Under the pieces are notes generated by a model. It was given only the letters and a program-made list of their open reading frames with translations, made no database searches and was not told the DNA's origin. 64,000 nucleotides of DNA from JBEBSD01 sp040394475 (GTDB taxonomy: Bacteria > Bacteroidota > Bacteroidia > Cytophagales > Spirosomataceae). Made by a program: the position numbers and the translations under genes. This document shows, in pieces, positions 1 through 8,426 of the stretch (positions are counted from its first letter, which is position 1; each line of letters starts with the position of its first letter). Location: positions 1-64,000 of the forward strand of contig JBEBSD010000013.1 in the NCBI GenBank assembly GCA_040394475.1. Reading direction: 5' to 3'.

Positions 1-528
1 AGCTTTCGGCGATCAGCCATCGGACAAAATACGATGGGTGAGCCCAGTCGAACCCGGCAGCTGAGCCCACAGCTATCAGCTTTCAGCTTTCGGCGATCAG
101 CCATCGGACAAAATACGATGGGTGAGCCCAGTCGAACCCAGGAGCCGAGCCCACAGCTTTCAGCTTTCGGCCGTCAGCTTTCGGACAAAATACGATGGGT
201 GAGCCCAGTCGAACCCAGGAGCTTAGCCCACAGCTATCAGCTTTCAGCTTTCGGCGATCAGCTATCGGACAAAATACGATGGGTGAGCCGATGGGTGAGC
301 CGATGGGTGAGCCTAGTCGAACCCAGGAGCTTAGCCCACAGCTATCAGCTTTCGGCGATCAGCTATCGGACAAAATACGATGGGTGAGCTGAGTCGAACC
401 CAGGAGTCGAACCCGGCAGCTGAGCCCACAGCTATCAGCTTTCAGCTTTCGGATGACAAATTGCCGATAGCTGATAGCTGATTTCCGATAGCCGATTTCC
501 GATAGCCGATTTCCGATAGCCGATTTCC
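1..528. repeat. intergenic tandem repeat array (about 84-bp units plus a 14-bp unit)
   Basis: This gene-free stretch holds about five imperfect copies of a unit of about 84 bp. Clear boundaries are at 1-84, 85-168 and 169-245, and more divergent copies run to about 440. Each unit has an AGCTTTCGG word, a CGGACAAAATACGATGGGTGAG core, an AGTCGAACCC segment and a CCCACAGCTATCAG tail. Unit 4 contains an internal triplication of the 12-mer GATGGGTGAGCC (278-313). At 473-528 a different 14-bp unit (GATAGCYGATTTCC) is repeated four times head to tail. Open frames across it only reflect the periodicity. The same AGCTTTCGG/CTATCAGC words recur at 15.6 and 52.4 kb. It may continue left of the window. 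Confidence 0.9.
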
Positions 529-558
529 AATTCCCCTCAAAATAAATTCGCCCGACGC

Positions 559-588
559 TTGCAAAGTTAGAATCCTTATTTAACTTTG
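559..588 (+). promoter_or_regulatory. Bacteroidota-type promoter for the 608 gene
   Basis: TAACTTTG at 581-588 matches the Bacteroidota -7 consensus TAnnTTTG. A TTG at 559-561 lies 19 bp upstream in the -33 position. Transcription would begin close to 593-596, inside the palindrome at 593-606, so the leader before the ATG at 608 would be only about 14 nt. Confidence 0.6.
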
Positions 589-592
589 CAAA

Positions 593-606
593 AAAAAGTA
601 CTTTTT
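593..606. promoter_or_regulatory. palindromic operator AAAAAGTACTTTTT (copy 1)
   Basis: This is a perfect 14-bp palindrome at the predicted transcription start, ending one base before the start codon at 608. GTAC lies exactly 9 bp after the ACTTTG of the -7 element. The same arrangement occurs at 1553-1564, so it is a likely operator. The winged-helix protein encoded at 1225-1524 is the obvious candidate repressor (inference). Confidence 0.6.
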
Positions 607-607
607 A

Positions 608-1228
608 ATGAAAGGAGAAAAGGACTATATCCGGGATATCACAGAGATCCGCTCCATGATGGAGCGTACTTCGAAATTCCTGTTGCTCTCGGGCTGGTCG
701 GGCGTCCTGGCCGGTATTTACGCCCTTGCAGGCGCCTACGTGGCACATACTATCTTCGCCTTTAATCCTGATGAAATCGCATATGACGCTTCGGCAAGCG
801 GGACGGACACCCTCGGAAAGCTCATCGTTCTGGCACTCATCCTATTGGTGCTGGCGATAGGTACCGCTGTCTTTCTGGCCGGCAAAAAGGCCGGGAAAAG
901 AAATGAAATACTCTGGAATGCGACTTCCAGGCGGCTGCTGATTCACATGGCCGTGCCGCTGGTAACGGGCGGGCTGCTGATCCTGATGCTGGCCTCGAAA
1001 GGACTTGCCGGCCTGATCGCCCCCTTTACACTGATATTTTATGGCCTGGCACTGTATAATGCCGGCAAGTTCACCTATACAGAGGTGCGGGTGTTGGGAC
1101 TGCTCGAAATCGGACTGGGCCTGGTCGGCGCCTGGTTTATCGGCTACGGCCTGCTGTGCTGGGCGATAGGATTCGGGTTGCTTCACATCATTTACGGCAT
1201 TTACATCCACTACAGGTACGAGCGGTGA
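608..1228 (+). CDS. conserved membrane protein, partner of a winged-helix regulator
   Basis: This 206-residue protein begins with a short charged segment (IRDITEIRSMMERTSKF) and then has about six hydrophobic segments: two near residues 25-50, one near 72-92, and three to four between about 110 and 195. It belongs to a Bacteroidota-typical family of unknown function, usually next to a small winged-helix regulator as here. The ATG follows a palindromic operator almost directly and has no Shine-Dalgarno sequence. Its TGA overlaps the GTG start of the regulator, so the two are translationally coupled. I cannot assign a transported substrate or enzyme activity. It may act as a membrane partner that controls the regulator. 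Confidence 0.8.
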   Translation: MKGEKDYIRDITEIRSMMERTSKFLLLSGWSGVLAGIYALAGAYVAHTIFAFNPDEIAYDASASGTDTLGKLIVLALILLVLAIGTAVFLAGKKAGKRNEILWNATSRRLLIHMAVPLVTGGLLILMLASKGLAGLIAPFTLIFYGLALYNAGKFTYTEVRVLGLLEIGLGLVGAWFIGYGLLCWAIGFGLLHIIYGIYIHYRYER

Positions 1229-1524
1229 AAATAGTAATCGACAGTTTTAATAAGGCATTCGAAAGCAGGATCAGACTTGCCATTATGTCGGCGCTGGCGG
1301 TCAATGACACGCTCGATTTCAATTCCCTGAAAGAATTTCTCGACGTAACCGACGGCAACCTGGCCACACATCTGAAAGCACTGGAAAAAGAAGCGTACAT
1401 CAGCATCACCAAATCTTTTATCGGACGAAAACCGAATACACGATATGCCGTCACACAAAAGGGAAGAGAGGCGTTTAAAAAGCATCTGCAGGTACTTGAA
1501 AACTTAATAAAACAACAGAGGTAA
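1225..1524 (+). CDS. winged-helix transcriptional regulator (MarR/ArsR-like fold)
   Basis: This 99-residue protein is essentially a single winged-helix domain: helices around RIRLAIMSALAVNDTLDFNSLKEFL, a recognition helix in TDGNLATHLKALEKEAYI, then a wing ending RYAVTQKGREAFKKHL. It matches the small winged-helix family (HTH_27-like) of Bacteroidota. I place the start at the GTG at 1225. It overlaps the TGA of the upstream membrane gene (GTGA), and residues encoded further upstream are not part of the domain. It probably binds the AAAAGTACTTTT palindromes at 593 and 1553, controlling its own operon and the DUF4153 gene. Target and signal are inferred. Confidence 0.85.
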   Translation: MKIVIDSFNKAFESRIRLAIMSALAVNDTLDFNSLKEFLDVTDGNLATHLKALEKEAYISITKSFIGRKPNTRYAVTQKGREAFKKHLQVLENLIKQQR

Positions 1525-1539
1525 TATTTTTTTATACTT

Positions 1540-1564
1540 TTACTTTGAAATAAAAAGTACTTTT
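1540..1564 (+). promoter_or_regulatory. second copy of promoter plus AAAAGTACTTTT palindrome
   Basis: TTACTTTG (1540-1547) resembles the -7 element, and a perfect 12-bp palindrome AAAAGTACTTTT (1553-1564) follows. The ACTTTG-to-GTAC spacing is 9 bp, identical to copy 1. It would drive and control the DUF4153 gene at 1743. If so, the leader is about 180 nt long and has no convincing gene in it. Confidence 0.55.
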
Positions 1565-1742
1565 AGAACAAGCGCCGTATGGAAAAGCAAACTACCCTAA
1601 GTAGGATGGCCAGGGTTCGGGAATGGCGTCCTTCAGGTTCGCCGGTAAGACCTTCTACGGGCCTACGGGCGGTGCACTCGGGGCGGGAAGCGGGTTTTCA
1701 CGAAAGAATAACGTTAATTATCTATCTTAAAACATAACCTAC

Positions 1743-2987
1743 ATGAAAAACGAAATTCTTGCCCGTCTGAACGATCCGGGGCAGCTCGAAAAATTGTACC
1801 GGGCCGACAAGGCGTCCTTTAAGCGAGCGTTCAGCGCGCTGTATCCGGAGCTGAAAGGTAACCTGCTCGCCGATTACTGGAATGAACGGCTGAATTATGA
1901 AGGCGACGAAATCAACTGGGGCACCGGCAGGGAATTGCTGTTTGTCATCGTCGCTTCCCTTCTGGCGGGCTTTGTTGCCAAGCTTCCGGCGTTTTTCGGC
2001 ATAGACGAAGAATTTTTCTACACCAGAAACACCGGCTTTATCGTGTTTCCGCTGCTGACAATTTACTTTGCCTGGAAGAATAAACTTTCCCGGGGTAACC
2101 TGGCGTTTCTGGCCGGCGCCACGCTGGCGGGTCTGATTTTTATCAATTCCCTTCCGGATGATAAGAAAAGCGACACCCTGATTTTGTCCTGCCTCCACCT
2201 GGCCTTGTTCTTGTGGTCCGTGCTGGGCTTTGCTTTTGCGGACGGGAATCGCAACAACGGCGAGAAGCGGCTTGGCTTCCTGAAGTATAACGGCGACCTG
2301 GTGGTGATGGCTACCCTTATCGTAATTGCCGGCTTCCTCATGAGCGGTATTACTGTAGGGCTCTTCTCGCTGATCGGCTTCGACATTGAAGCGTTTTATT
2401 TCCGGAATGTCGGGATTTTCGGACTTGCAGCCGTCCCCCTTGTAAGCACCTATCTCACCCAAACCAACCCGCAGCTGGTAGGGAAGGTTTCCCCGGTGAT
2501 CGCCCGGATATTCAGTCCGTTGGTGCTGGTGATGCTGGTGATCTATCTCATAGCCATCGTTTATTCCGGAAAAGACCCGTATAATGACCGGGAGTTCTTA
2601 TTGATTTTCAATGTCCTCCTGATCGGGGTTATGGCAATTATTTTCTTTTCCATTGCCGAAACATCCGGGAACGGTAAAAGCCGTGCGGAAATCGGAATTC
2701 TTCTTTTGCTATCTGTTGTAACCGTGCTGGTCAACGGTATTGCGCTTTCGGCCATCTTGTTCCGGATCTCGGAATGGGGCATTACACCTAACCGGGCCGC
2801 GGTGCTGGGCGCCAATGTACTGATGCTGGTCAATCTCCTGCTGGTAACAGCGCAGCTTTACCGGGTACTTTCAAAAAAGACCGACATTTCCGGCGTTGGA
2901 GAAGCTATTGCCCGCTACCTGCCCGTTTATAGTTTATGGACAATCATCGTAACCTTTCTATTTCCGCTGCTATTCGGGTTTCACTAA
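1743..2987 (+). CDS. DUF4153 multi-pass membrane protein
   Basis: This 414-residue protein has a soluble head of about 60 residues (including the PELKGNLLADYWNERLNYE segment) and then about ten hydrophobic helices through the C-terminus. The pattern and wording match DUF4153 membrane proteins of Bacteroidota, whose function is unknown. Upstream lies a promoter/palindrome nearly identical to that of the 608-1524 operon, so it is probably part of the same regulon. No catalytic motif is visible. A role in envelope homeostasis would be a guess. Confidence 0.75.
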   Translation: MKNEILARLNDPGQLEKLYRADKASFKRAFSALYPELKGNLLADYWNERLNYEGDEINWGTGRELLFVIVASLLAGFVAKLPAFFGIDEEFFYTRNTGFIVFPLLTIYFAWKNKLSRGNLAFLAGATLAGLIFINSLPDDKKSDTLILSCLHLALFLWSVLGFAFADGNRNNGEKRLGFLKYNGDLVVMATLIVIAGFLMSGITVGLFSLIGFDIEAFYFRNVGIFGLAAVPLVSTYLTQTNPQLVGKVSPVIARIFSPLVLVMLVIYLIAIVYSGKDPYNDREFLLIFNVLLIGVMAIIFFSIAETSGNGKSRAEIGILLLLSVVTVLVNGIALSAILFRISEWGITPNRAAVLGANVLMLVNLLLVTAQLYRVLSKKTDISGVGEAIARYLPVYSLWTIIVTFLFPLLFGFH

Positions 2988-3004
2988 AGCAACAGCATAC
3001 AGCG

Positions 3005-3038
3005 CTCCGGTGGTTGCGACTCCGCTCAACCACCGGAG
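3005..3038. repeat. perfect 12-bp-stem hairpin, REP-like
   Basis: CTCCGGTGGTTG (3005-3016) pairs perfectly with CAACCACCGGAG (3027-3038) around a 10-nt loop. No T-run follows, so it is not a classical intrinsic terminator. It lies between the convergent DUF4153 and lipid-kinase genes and could still end transcripts. The loop-side sequence GAGCGGAGTCG (minus strand) resembles the GAGCCCAGTCG core of the 1-440 array, suggesting a related repeat family. Confidence 0.65.
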
Positions 3039-3137
3039 TAGTACCCTGAACGTGTAATGTCTTGGCAAGACGGTTCCCCGCGGGATGACGGACACACCGT
3101 TCGTCATGGTAGCCTGCGGTCCGTCGCCCGAACCCAG

Positions 3138-4055
3138 TCATTTCTTCCGCGGATCCGAAAGCGGCGGGACCAACACTTCCAGGACACCCTTTTTAAGGTA
3201 TACATGGACTTCCCCCTCCGAATGCCTGATCATCTCGTCGTCCACATGGATATCAGTCCCGGGCATCGAAAGGGTCAGCTCCTGTGCTTTTAAGTGGGTG
3301 TAGGCAAAATCGTCCGTCTTCCCGTTGAGTTTGGCCCGGATATGCTCCAGTAATTTATGGCGGTGGCCGTCGGGAATAAGCACAACCTCCAGTTCTCCAT
3401 CCCCGGGATCGGCGTTTTCGGCCAGAACAAGATTGGGGCCGATGGATTTGGCATTCATCACCTCCACCATCAGGTAGGCTCCCTCATGTTTGGCACCATC
3501 GGCGGTGATGGTCACCGGGATGGCCTCGAAGGTCCGGGCAATCTGCTCCAGGACCATCAGGGTTTTATACAGCTTTTCCTCCACCGTATCCGCATCGCCG
3601 TTGCCCTGTTTATTCATTTTCTTCATGAGTTTCGGGAAAATCCCCACCCCCATACCCTCCAGAAAAAATTCGGTTTCTCCCAGGCCGTCCACAAAGCCCA
3701 CATCCAGCTTCCGTAACACCGCCGTACGAAGTGACGCAATGGCTTCCTCCGGGTCTTGGGCGATGCCCAGCGTTTTGGACAGGTTATTGGCAGTGCCCAG
3801 CGGGATGATGCATAGCGGGTACTGGCGCTCCATCAGGGTACGCTGCAACAACGCTCCGGCAACAGTCCGCACAGAGCCATCGCCTCCGGCAACGATCAGG
3901 AACCCGGCCGTATCATCAAAGTCCTGCCATCCTTTTTCCTTAATAGAGGCGTAACGACAAGGGAAACCTTCCTTCTCCAGCAGGGACAGCAGTCTCTTGG
4001 GCGGATAGGCCGTTTCCCCTGCTTTGGGGTTATGGAGGACAACGGTAAAGCTCAT
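3138..4055 (-). CDS. diacylglycerol/lipid kinase family protein (YegS/BmrU type)
   Basis: This 305-residue cytoplasmic protein has the DAGK catalytic signature: HNPKAG near residue 8, the nucleotide-binding GGDGS at 57-61, and PLGTANNLSKTLG after it. The C-terminal beta-sandwich half ends with SMPGTDIHVDDEMIRHSEGEVHVYLKKGVLEVLVP, typical of the YegS/Rv2252/BmrU lipid kinase group. Members phosphorylate diacylglycerol or related lipids with ATP and need a divalent metal. The exact lipid cannot be told from sequence. It is transcribed divergently from surE, with 99 bp between the starts. Length is normal for the family. Confidence 0.9.
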   Translation of the reverse strand: MSFTVVLHNPKAGETAYPPKRLLSLLEKEGFPCRYASIKEKGWQDFDDTAGFLIVAGGDGSVRTVAGALLQRTLMERQYPLCIIPLGTANNLSKTLGIAQDPEEAIASLRTAVLRKLDVGFVDGLGETEFFLEGMGVGIFPKLMKKMNKQGNGDADTVEEKLYKTLMVLEQIARTFEAIPVTITADGAKHEGAYLMVEVMNAKSIGPNLVLAENADPGDGELEVVLIPDGHRHKLLEHIRAKLNGKTDDFAYTHLKAQELTLSMPGTDIHVDDEMIRHSEGEVHVYLKKGVLEVLVPPLSDPRKK

Positions 4056-4154
4056 GATCGCGGTGGTTTGGTTACGGGTTCCTGCACCAAAATCATGCCT
4101 GGCACCCTTTTTTCACACGCTTAGGGGTATTGTTGAAATCTAACACCTGAGGTT

Positions 4155-4919
4155 ATGAGAATTCTGGTCACAAATGACGATGGTATCTATAGTCCGGGTA
4201 TAGCGGCCCTTGCCAGGGTGGCTACCCGGTTTGGAGAGGTGATTGTAATAGCGCCCAATGTGGAACAATCCTCCATGGGCCATGCCATCACCTCTAACCG
4301 GCCCCTTTCCTACAAAGAAACACCCGCTCTTTTTGAAGGGATAGAAGCCTATAAGGTGAATGGAACCCCGGCAGATTGTGTGGCTTTGGGGACCCATTTG
4401 CGGGAAAAGACAGACCTGGTCCTCTCCGGGATCAACATGGGTCCCAACCTGGGGAATGCGATGTGGCATTCGGGGACGCTGGCAGCTGCTAAACAGGCAA
4501 CCCTGCTGGGGATCCGGGGCATTGCCTTCAGCACCCCAACGAAGGACGCCGAACCGGATTTTGAGTTGCTGGAGCCCTTTGTCGCCAGTACGCTCAGCCT
4601 GCTGCTGGAAAACCATGACCTGAAGCTGGTAAATGTCAACCTGCCCTACCGGCCGATAGGCCTGAAATGGACGCGCCAGTCGGTGCAGCTCTACGATGGC
4701 CAGATTGTGCCGGGCGAAGACCCGATGGGAAGGAAACATTACTGGTTCACGGTAAAACCGCTCGAACCGGCCGAAACCGACTCGGACCGGTGGGCGGTAG
4801 AAAACGGCTACGTCTCTGTGACCCCCCTGCGGCTTGACTTAACTAGCGAAGAAGACCTGAAACGGGTTCGTGAAAAACATCCCGTGCCCCAGGTAGTTAC
4901 CCCGGAAGTGCCCCATTAA
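4155..4919 (+). CDS. surE: 5'/3'-nucleotidase SurE
   Basis: This 254-residue protein has the SurE active site: D8 and D9 in MRILVTNDDG, the serine of EQSSMGHAIT (S39/S40) and N94 in SGINMGPNLGN, which bind the divalent metal. The family removes phosphate from nucleoside 5'- and 3'-monophosphates and is often linked to stationary-phase survival and nucleotide salvage. Length is normal. The ATG at 4155 gives the expected N-terminal beta strand straight away. It stands alone between a divergent lipid-kinase gene and a bestrophin gene 154 bp downstream. Confidence 0.95.
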   Translation: MRILVTNDDGIYSPGIAALARVATRFGEVIVIAPNVEQSSMGHAITSNRPLSYKETPALFEGIEAYKVNGTPADCVALGTHLREKTDLVLSGINMGPNLGNAMWHSGTLAAAKQATLLGIRGIAFSTPTKDAEPDFELLEPFVASTLSLLLENHDLKLVNVNLPYRPIGLKWTRQSVQLYDGQIVPGEDPMGRKHYWFTVKPLEPAETDSDRWAVENGYVSVTPLRLDLTSEEDLKRVREKHPVPQVVTPEVPH

Positions 4920-5073
4920 AAGTGAGTATGCCGGAGCGAGAGGATGCGACATTTGTCCCCAAAATGCCCGAAAAAGGCGCGTTGATAAAACAACGGGCCT
5001 GTCATCGGCATGAAATCAATTTTTAGTCTTACCTTTAGTACACACGACAGCATCAAAACTCCTTAGACGTCGT

Positions 5074-6099
5074 ATGATTGTCAAAAAGACGCTCAGCCTG
5101 AAGTCGATCTATGAATTTGCCGGCCATCACCTGCTATGGCTTACCGGCTGGATGTCGCTGGTGACCCTGCTCTACCATGTTACGCACTGGAAATGGATTA
5201 CCATCCCCTGGCTGCCGCTGTCGGTCATCGGCACGGCCGTGGCCTTCTATGTCGGTTTCAAAAACAACCAGGCTTACGACCGGCTGTGGGAAGGACGTAA
5301 AATCTGGGGGGCGATCGTCAACAGCAGCCGTATCCTCGGGACCATGATCAAACATTTTGCAGTTAAAGGCAGGTTAGAGGAGCAGGAGCTCAGTCAGATC
5401 AAAAAGAGGATCCTCTACCGCCACCTGGCCTATGTGTATACGCTTCGGGAGCAGCTTTTGGCACCTACGCAATGGGAACACGTGAGCTTAAGCTGGCGGC
5501 TTGGCACTTTTAACCAAAAACGCAAGAACCAGCTGCTGACGATTGGATATGCAAAAGAACTGGCCGAAATAGCGGGCAGGCCCTACATCGATGCCAAAGA
5601 AGCCGGAACGTACGCAGGAGCCGCCAACAAAGCGACGCAAATGCTCGACCGGCAAACGGCGGACCTGGCTTTGCTTTACCAACATGACTGCCTTAACATG
5701 ATGCAGCAGGTAAGCCTCCAGGGGGTGCTCAATGATTTTTACGACCATCAGGGAAAGACAGAACGAATCAAGCGGTTTCCCCTGCCGCGGCAATACGGCA
5801 GTTTCAGCTTTTTGTTTGTGGCTATTTTTGTCTTCCTCCTGCCCTTCGGCATTGTGGCGGAGTTCAGTAAGCAGGGCGACACGGTGATATGGCTGAGCAT
5901 TCCTTTCGGAGTCATCATCGGGTGGGTATACGTGGTGATGGAAATGATCGGCGACTATTCCGAAAACCCCTTCGAAGGCCTTTATAACGATGTCCCCATG
6001 CTTTCCATCTGCAGGACCATCGAAATCGATTTGTTGCAGATGCTGGGAGAAAAAGACATCCCGCCGCCTATCCAGCCCAGGGAGGGAGTTTTAATGTAG
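5074..6099 (+). CDS. bestrophin family ion channel
   Basis: This 341-residue membrane protein carries bestrophin hallmarks: an N-terminal transmembrane region (about 20-70) ending in AFYVGFKNNQAYDRLWEGRKIWGAIVNSSR, a long cytosolic helical part, and a second hydrophobic pair near 250-300 followed by GDYSENPFEGLYNDVPMLSICRTIEIDL. Bacterial bestrophins form pentameric channels; some are cation- and others anion-selective. Selectivity cannot be judged here. No partner genes are adjacent. Confidence 0.88.
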   Translation: MIVKKTLSLKSIYEFAGHHLLWLTGWMSLVTLLYHVTHWKWITIPWLPLSVIGTAVAFYVGFKNNQAYDRLWEGRKIWGAIVNSSRILGTMIKHFAVKGRLEEQELSQIKKRILYRHLAYVYTLREQLLAPTQWEHVSLSWRLGTFNQKRKNQLLTIGYAKELAEIAGRPYIDAKEAGTYAGAANKATQMLDRQTADLALLYQHDCLNMMQQVSLQGVLNDFYDHQGKTERIKRFPLPRQYGSFSFLFVAIFVFLLPFGIVAEFSKQGDTVIWLSIPFGVIIGWVYVVMEMIGDYSENPFEGLYNDVPMLSICRTIEIDLLQMLGEKDIPPPIQPREGVLM

Positions 6100-6187
6100 A
6101 GAACTCCCGAACGGCCAGGATCCGAAATCATCCATGCCGGTTGGCCGGCGAGGTTCTATTCAGAATCGCTCCTTAAAAATGTTCTGT

Positions 6188-6195
6188 TATTTTTG
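6188..6195 (+). promoter_or_regulatory. -7 element TATTTTTG
   Basis: The sequence matches TAnnTTTG and lies 32 bp before the ATG at 6227. It supports that ATG over an in-frame ATG at 6134, which would lie upstream of the transcription start. The -33 element is weak. Confidence 0.4.
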
Positions 6196-6226
6196 TGGGA
6201 ACCACGAAACATCAAATCTGAAAAAG

Positions 6227-7528
6227 ATGAGTAAAAAGAAAGGAGAGAAAAAAGTTATTCCCCTCCAGACTCCGGCAAATTACATTAAAACCCGTGCGCG
6301 TTCACTACCATTGGCTAAATGCTATGCGCTTAGCAACTGGGCAGAAGCAGGGATGAGTCTCGTGCTCGTCAGCCGGAAACATGTGACAGGCAATGTAACC
6401 TTCGGAGGATACCTGGTCGATTTGTTATGCCTGGGTATCAAAGATACCTTCTACCGTTTCAATGAAGCGCCGGAAGAACTCGAGTCCATTGTCGAAAATC
6501 ACAACCTGCAGGAAATCGGGTATGAGACCGCCCACAATATTATTTATGGAGCCGAGGCCTTTGCGGATGACTACGGCTTTCAGCCGCAAAAAGACTGGGC
6601 AGTCAGCCAGTATATCCTGGAACCGGATGACGAGCGGATTCCGTTGATCGACATTGAATTCGGTAGTGCCGGTCAGCCTGTTTACGTTGCCGGACCTTAC
6701 GACGACGAACAGATGATTGATCGTGTACTGGCCACACTGGACCGCAATGCCGGACCCGGGAATTATGAATTTATAGGCGATCCGGATCTTGACGACCTTT
6801 CAGACGAAGAAGAGGATTTATTCGGCCCGGGAGAAATGGAACGCATTTTAAACGGAGAACAAGAAGCTACCACGCACCAGCAATATGCTTTGACGTTAGG
6901 AATGCTGCTCAGCAACGGCAACACGTTAGCACCTTCTTCAATAGACCAGGAACAACTCGAAGCAGAGGCAATAGAACTTACGGGAGACAATGTTTTTAGC
7001 GAAGATGATGACCTGGAAATTCTTATTGACAATTTCAGGGACCAATACGATGGAGTGCTTGAAGCGACGACTCCCGATGTGATCGACATTATCAAAAAAC
7101 TGAGACTTGAAAACCCTGACAATCCCTACATTTACTTCAGAGAGTTTATCAATTACACAGGATCGGGTCAGGTTTCAGCGGCTGAAGAAATAAAACGGAC
7201 AGCAAGAGCGCGCTTCCCTGATTTTCTGTTGTTTGACTTCATAGCGGCCATTGCAGCAGCAGATGACGGAAGACTTGAGGAAGCAGCATTATTATTGAAA
7301 AGTCCCTACATAAATGATGCTTTCCCGGACCGTGAACTTTTTTCGCGGGGAGAATACCTCCATTTCTGTACCGCCTGGTGTGCCTATTTTACGGCAAAAA
7401 AGATGTTTCCCGAGGCCGTTTGCTACGCCAATATAATCGTGGCAGATTACGAAGATTCTGATTTTATTAATAACGCTATTGTCCGCCTCTGCCAGTCATT
7501 GCTGGAATTGATTCATGAAAAAGAATAA
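6227..7528 (+). CDS. conserved hypothetical protein with acidic centre and helical-repeat C-terminus
   Basis: This protein of about 433 residues starts at ATG 6227 (MSKKKGEKKVIPLQTP), chosen because a -7 element lies between it and the in-frame ATG at 6134. The N-terminal 130 residues look like a compact domain (RARSLPLAKCYALSNWAEAGMSLVLVSRKH, then GGYLVDLLCLGIKDTFYRF). The middle is very acidic (DLDDLSDEEEDLFGPGEMERIL). The last 150 residues are alpha-helical and TPR-like. No signal peptide and no catalytic motif are seen. The stop overlaps the start of the lipoprotein gene by 14 bp, so they are probably co-transcribed. I do not recognise a function. Confidence 0.7.
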   Translation: MSKKKGEKKVIPLQTPANYIKTRARSLPLAKCYALSNWAEAGMSLVLVSRKHVTGNVTFGGYLVDLLCLGIKDTFYRFNEAPEELESIVENHNLQEIGYETAHNIIYGAEAFADDYGFQPQKDWAVSQYILEPDDERIPLIDIEFGSAGQPVYVAGPYDDEQMIDRVLATLDRNAGPGNYEFIGDPDLDDLSDEEEDLFGPGEMERILNGEQEATTHQQYALTLGMLLSNGNTLAPSSIDQEQLEAEAIELTGDNVFSEDDDLEILIDNFRDQYDGVLEATTPDVIDIIKKLRLENPDNPYIYFREFINYTGSGQVSAAEEIKRTARARFPDFLLFDFIAAIAAADDGRLEEAALLLKSPYINDAFPDRELFSRGEYLHFCTAWCAYFTAKKMFPEAVCYANIIVADYEDSDFINNAIVRLCQSLLELIHEKE

Positions 7529-8003
7529 CATGCCTCCCTTTGTTGCTACCGTGACCATTCTGTTTGTATGCTTCTTCATCGCGTGCACTACCCCTGAAAA
7601 GAAAAAAGAAATTACCGAAACGCGGGTAATTGTGAATGATACCATCCCTATGGAGCGGACAGAAGTGAGCTCCGCGCCCGTGGCGACCTATTCCGCTGTC
7701 GTTCCCGACGAGCTGAATAAGTTTGAATTCCGGGTCAGCTTATACGAAACCCCGTTGCGATTCCGCTATCGGGTGGCCGTCAGATATAAAATGATGGACG
7801 TGAAAGACAGCGTCGACATCCCCAATTTCGGCTTCCAGCCCCGGGTAGACGTACGCAAACATCGGGACGACCTCTCCTGTATGATTGGATTTTACGATAA
7901 AGACGGAAATTTCAAAGACTTGAAAAGAATAGAAATCGAAAATAACCAACTCAAAATACTTCAGGTAAAAAGGTACGGACTGGGCACCGTCCGGAAAAAA
8001 TAG
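7515..8003 (+). CDS. small lipoprotein of unknown function
   Basis: This 162-residue protein has a signal peptide ending in a lipobox (FFIAC, Cys24), so it is a likely lipoprotein. The mature part has a Thr/Val-rich linker and then a beta-rich C-terminal domain (about 70-162). The start overlaps the preceding hypothetical gene by 14 bp, which suggests translational coupling. No known domain was recognised. Confidence 0.7.
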   Translation: MKKNNMPPFVATVTILFVCFFIACTTPEKKKEITETRVIVNDTIPMERTEVSSAPVATYSAVVPDELNKFEFRVSLYETPLRFRYRVAVRYKMMDVKDSVDIPNFGFQPRVDVRKHRDDLSCMIGFYDKDGNFKDLKRIEIENNQLKILQVKRYGLGTVRKK

Positions 8004-8047
8004 GCAAACACTCCGGCTTATCCCGCCCAAAAAAATTCGCTGAAAAA

Positions 8048-8078
8048 TTGTGTAGTTAAATGGCTTCTCATATATTTG
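8048..8078 (+). promoter_or_regulatory. promoter of the ArsR-AHSA1-DoxX cassette
   Basis: TTG at 8048-8050 and TATATTTG (8071-8078), 20 bp apart, form a good Bacteroidota promoter. Because the -7 element contains the TTG at 8076, the upstream in-frame TTG cannot be the translation start. The ATG at 8097 is the start. Confidence 0.65.
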
Positions 8079-8096
8079 CAACCAAACAACTACGCA

Positions 8097-8420
8097 ATGA
8101 AATTAAGACGAGACATATTTCAAGCGATAGCGGACCCGACCCGGAGGGCCATCCTGTTATTGGTCGCCTCGCAGTCCATGACCGCAGGTGCTATTGCCTC
8201 CAACTTTGACACTGCAAGGCCGACTGTCTCCAAACATCTGCAAATACTCACCGAATGCCATTTACTTGAACAAGAACAAAGTGGCAGGGAAATTTATTAC
8301 CACTTAAATTCTCATAAAATGAAAGAAATAGCCGATTTCATTGAGCCTTTCCGTGAGCTTTGGGAAGAACGGTTTAATAAACTGGAAACCATTATGAGAA
8401 CCTATCAATCAGACCAATAG
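8097..8420 (+). CDS. ArsR-family winged-helix repressor
   Basis: This 107-residue protein has the ArsR/SmtB fold: RRDIFQAIADPTRRAILLLVASQSMTAGAIASNF, then the recognition helix ARPTVSKHLQILTECHLL and a wing with GREIYYHLN. No metal-binding Cys pair (ELCVCDL type) is present, so it is probably of the metal-independent subgroup that sits beside AHSA1-domain proteins. The start at 8097 follows from the promoter position. It is followed after 6 bp by an AHSA1 gene and then by a DoxX gene. It probably represses its own cassette. Confidence 0.9.
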   Translation: MKLRRDIFQAIADPTRRAILLLVASQSMTAGAIASNFDTARPTVSKHLQILTECHLLEQEQSGREIYYHLNSHKMKEIADFIEPFRELWEERFNKLETIMRTYQSDQ

Positions 8421-8426
8421 TAAACG

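Noticed and set aside
34..392. Two overlapping open frames with repetitive peptide (GEPSRTQELSPQLSAF type).
   Set aside because: They are produced by the 84-bp DNA repeat itself. The same peptides appear in different frames of the same units, and no expression signal is present.
1..528. CRISPR-like array.
   Set aside because: Repeats of about 84 bp are adjacent without unique spacers and there are no cas genes, so it is a tandem repeat array, not a CRISPR.
1579..1734. 52-codon open frame between the second palindrome and the DUF4153 gene.
   Set aside because: Arg/Gly-rich low-complexity translation, no recognisable family and no ribosome-binding context. More likely leader or decayed repeat sequence.
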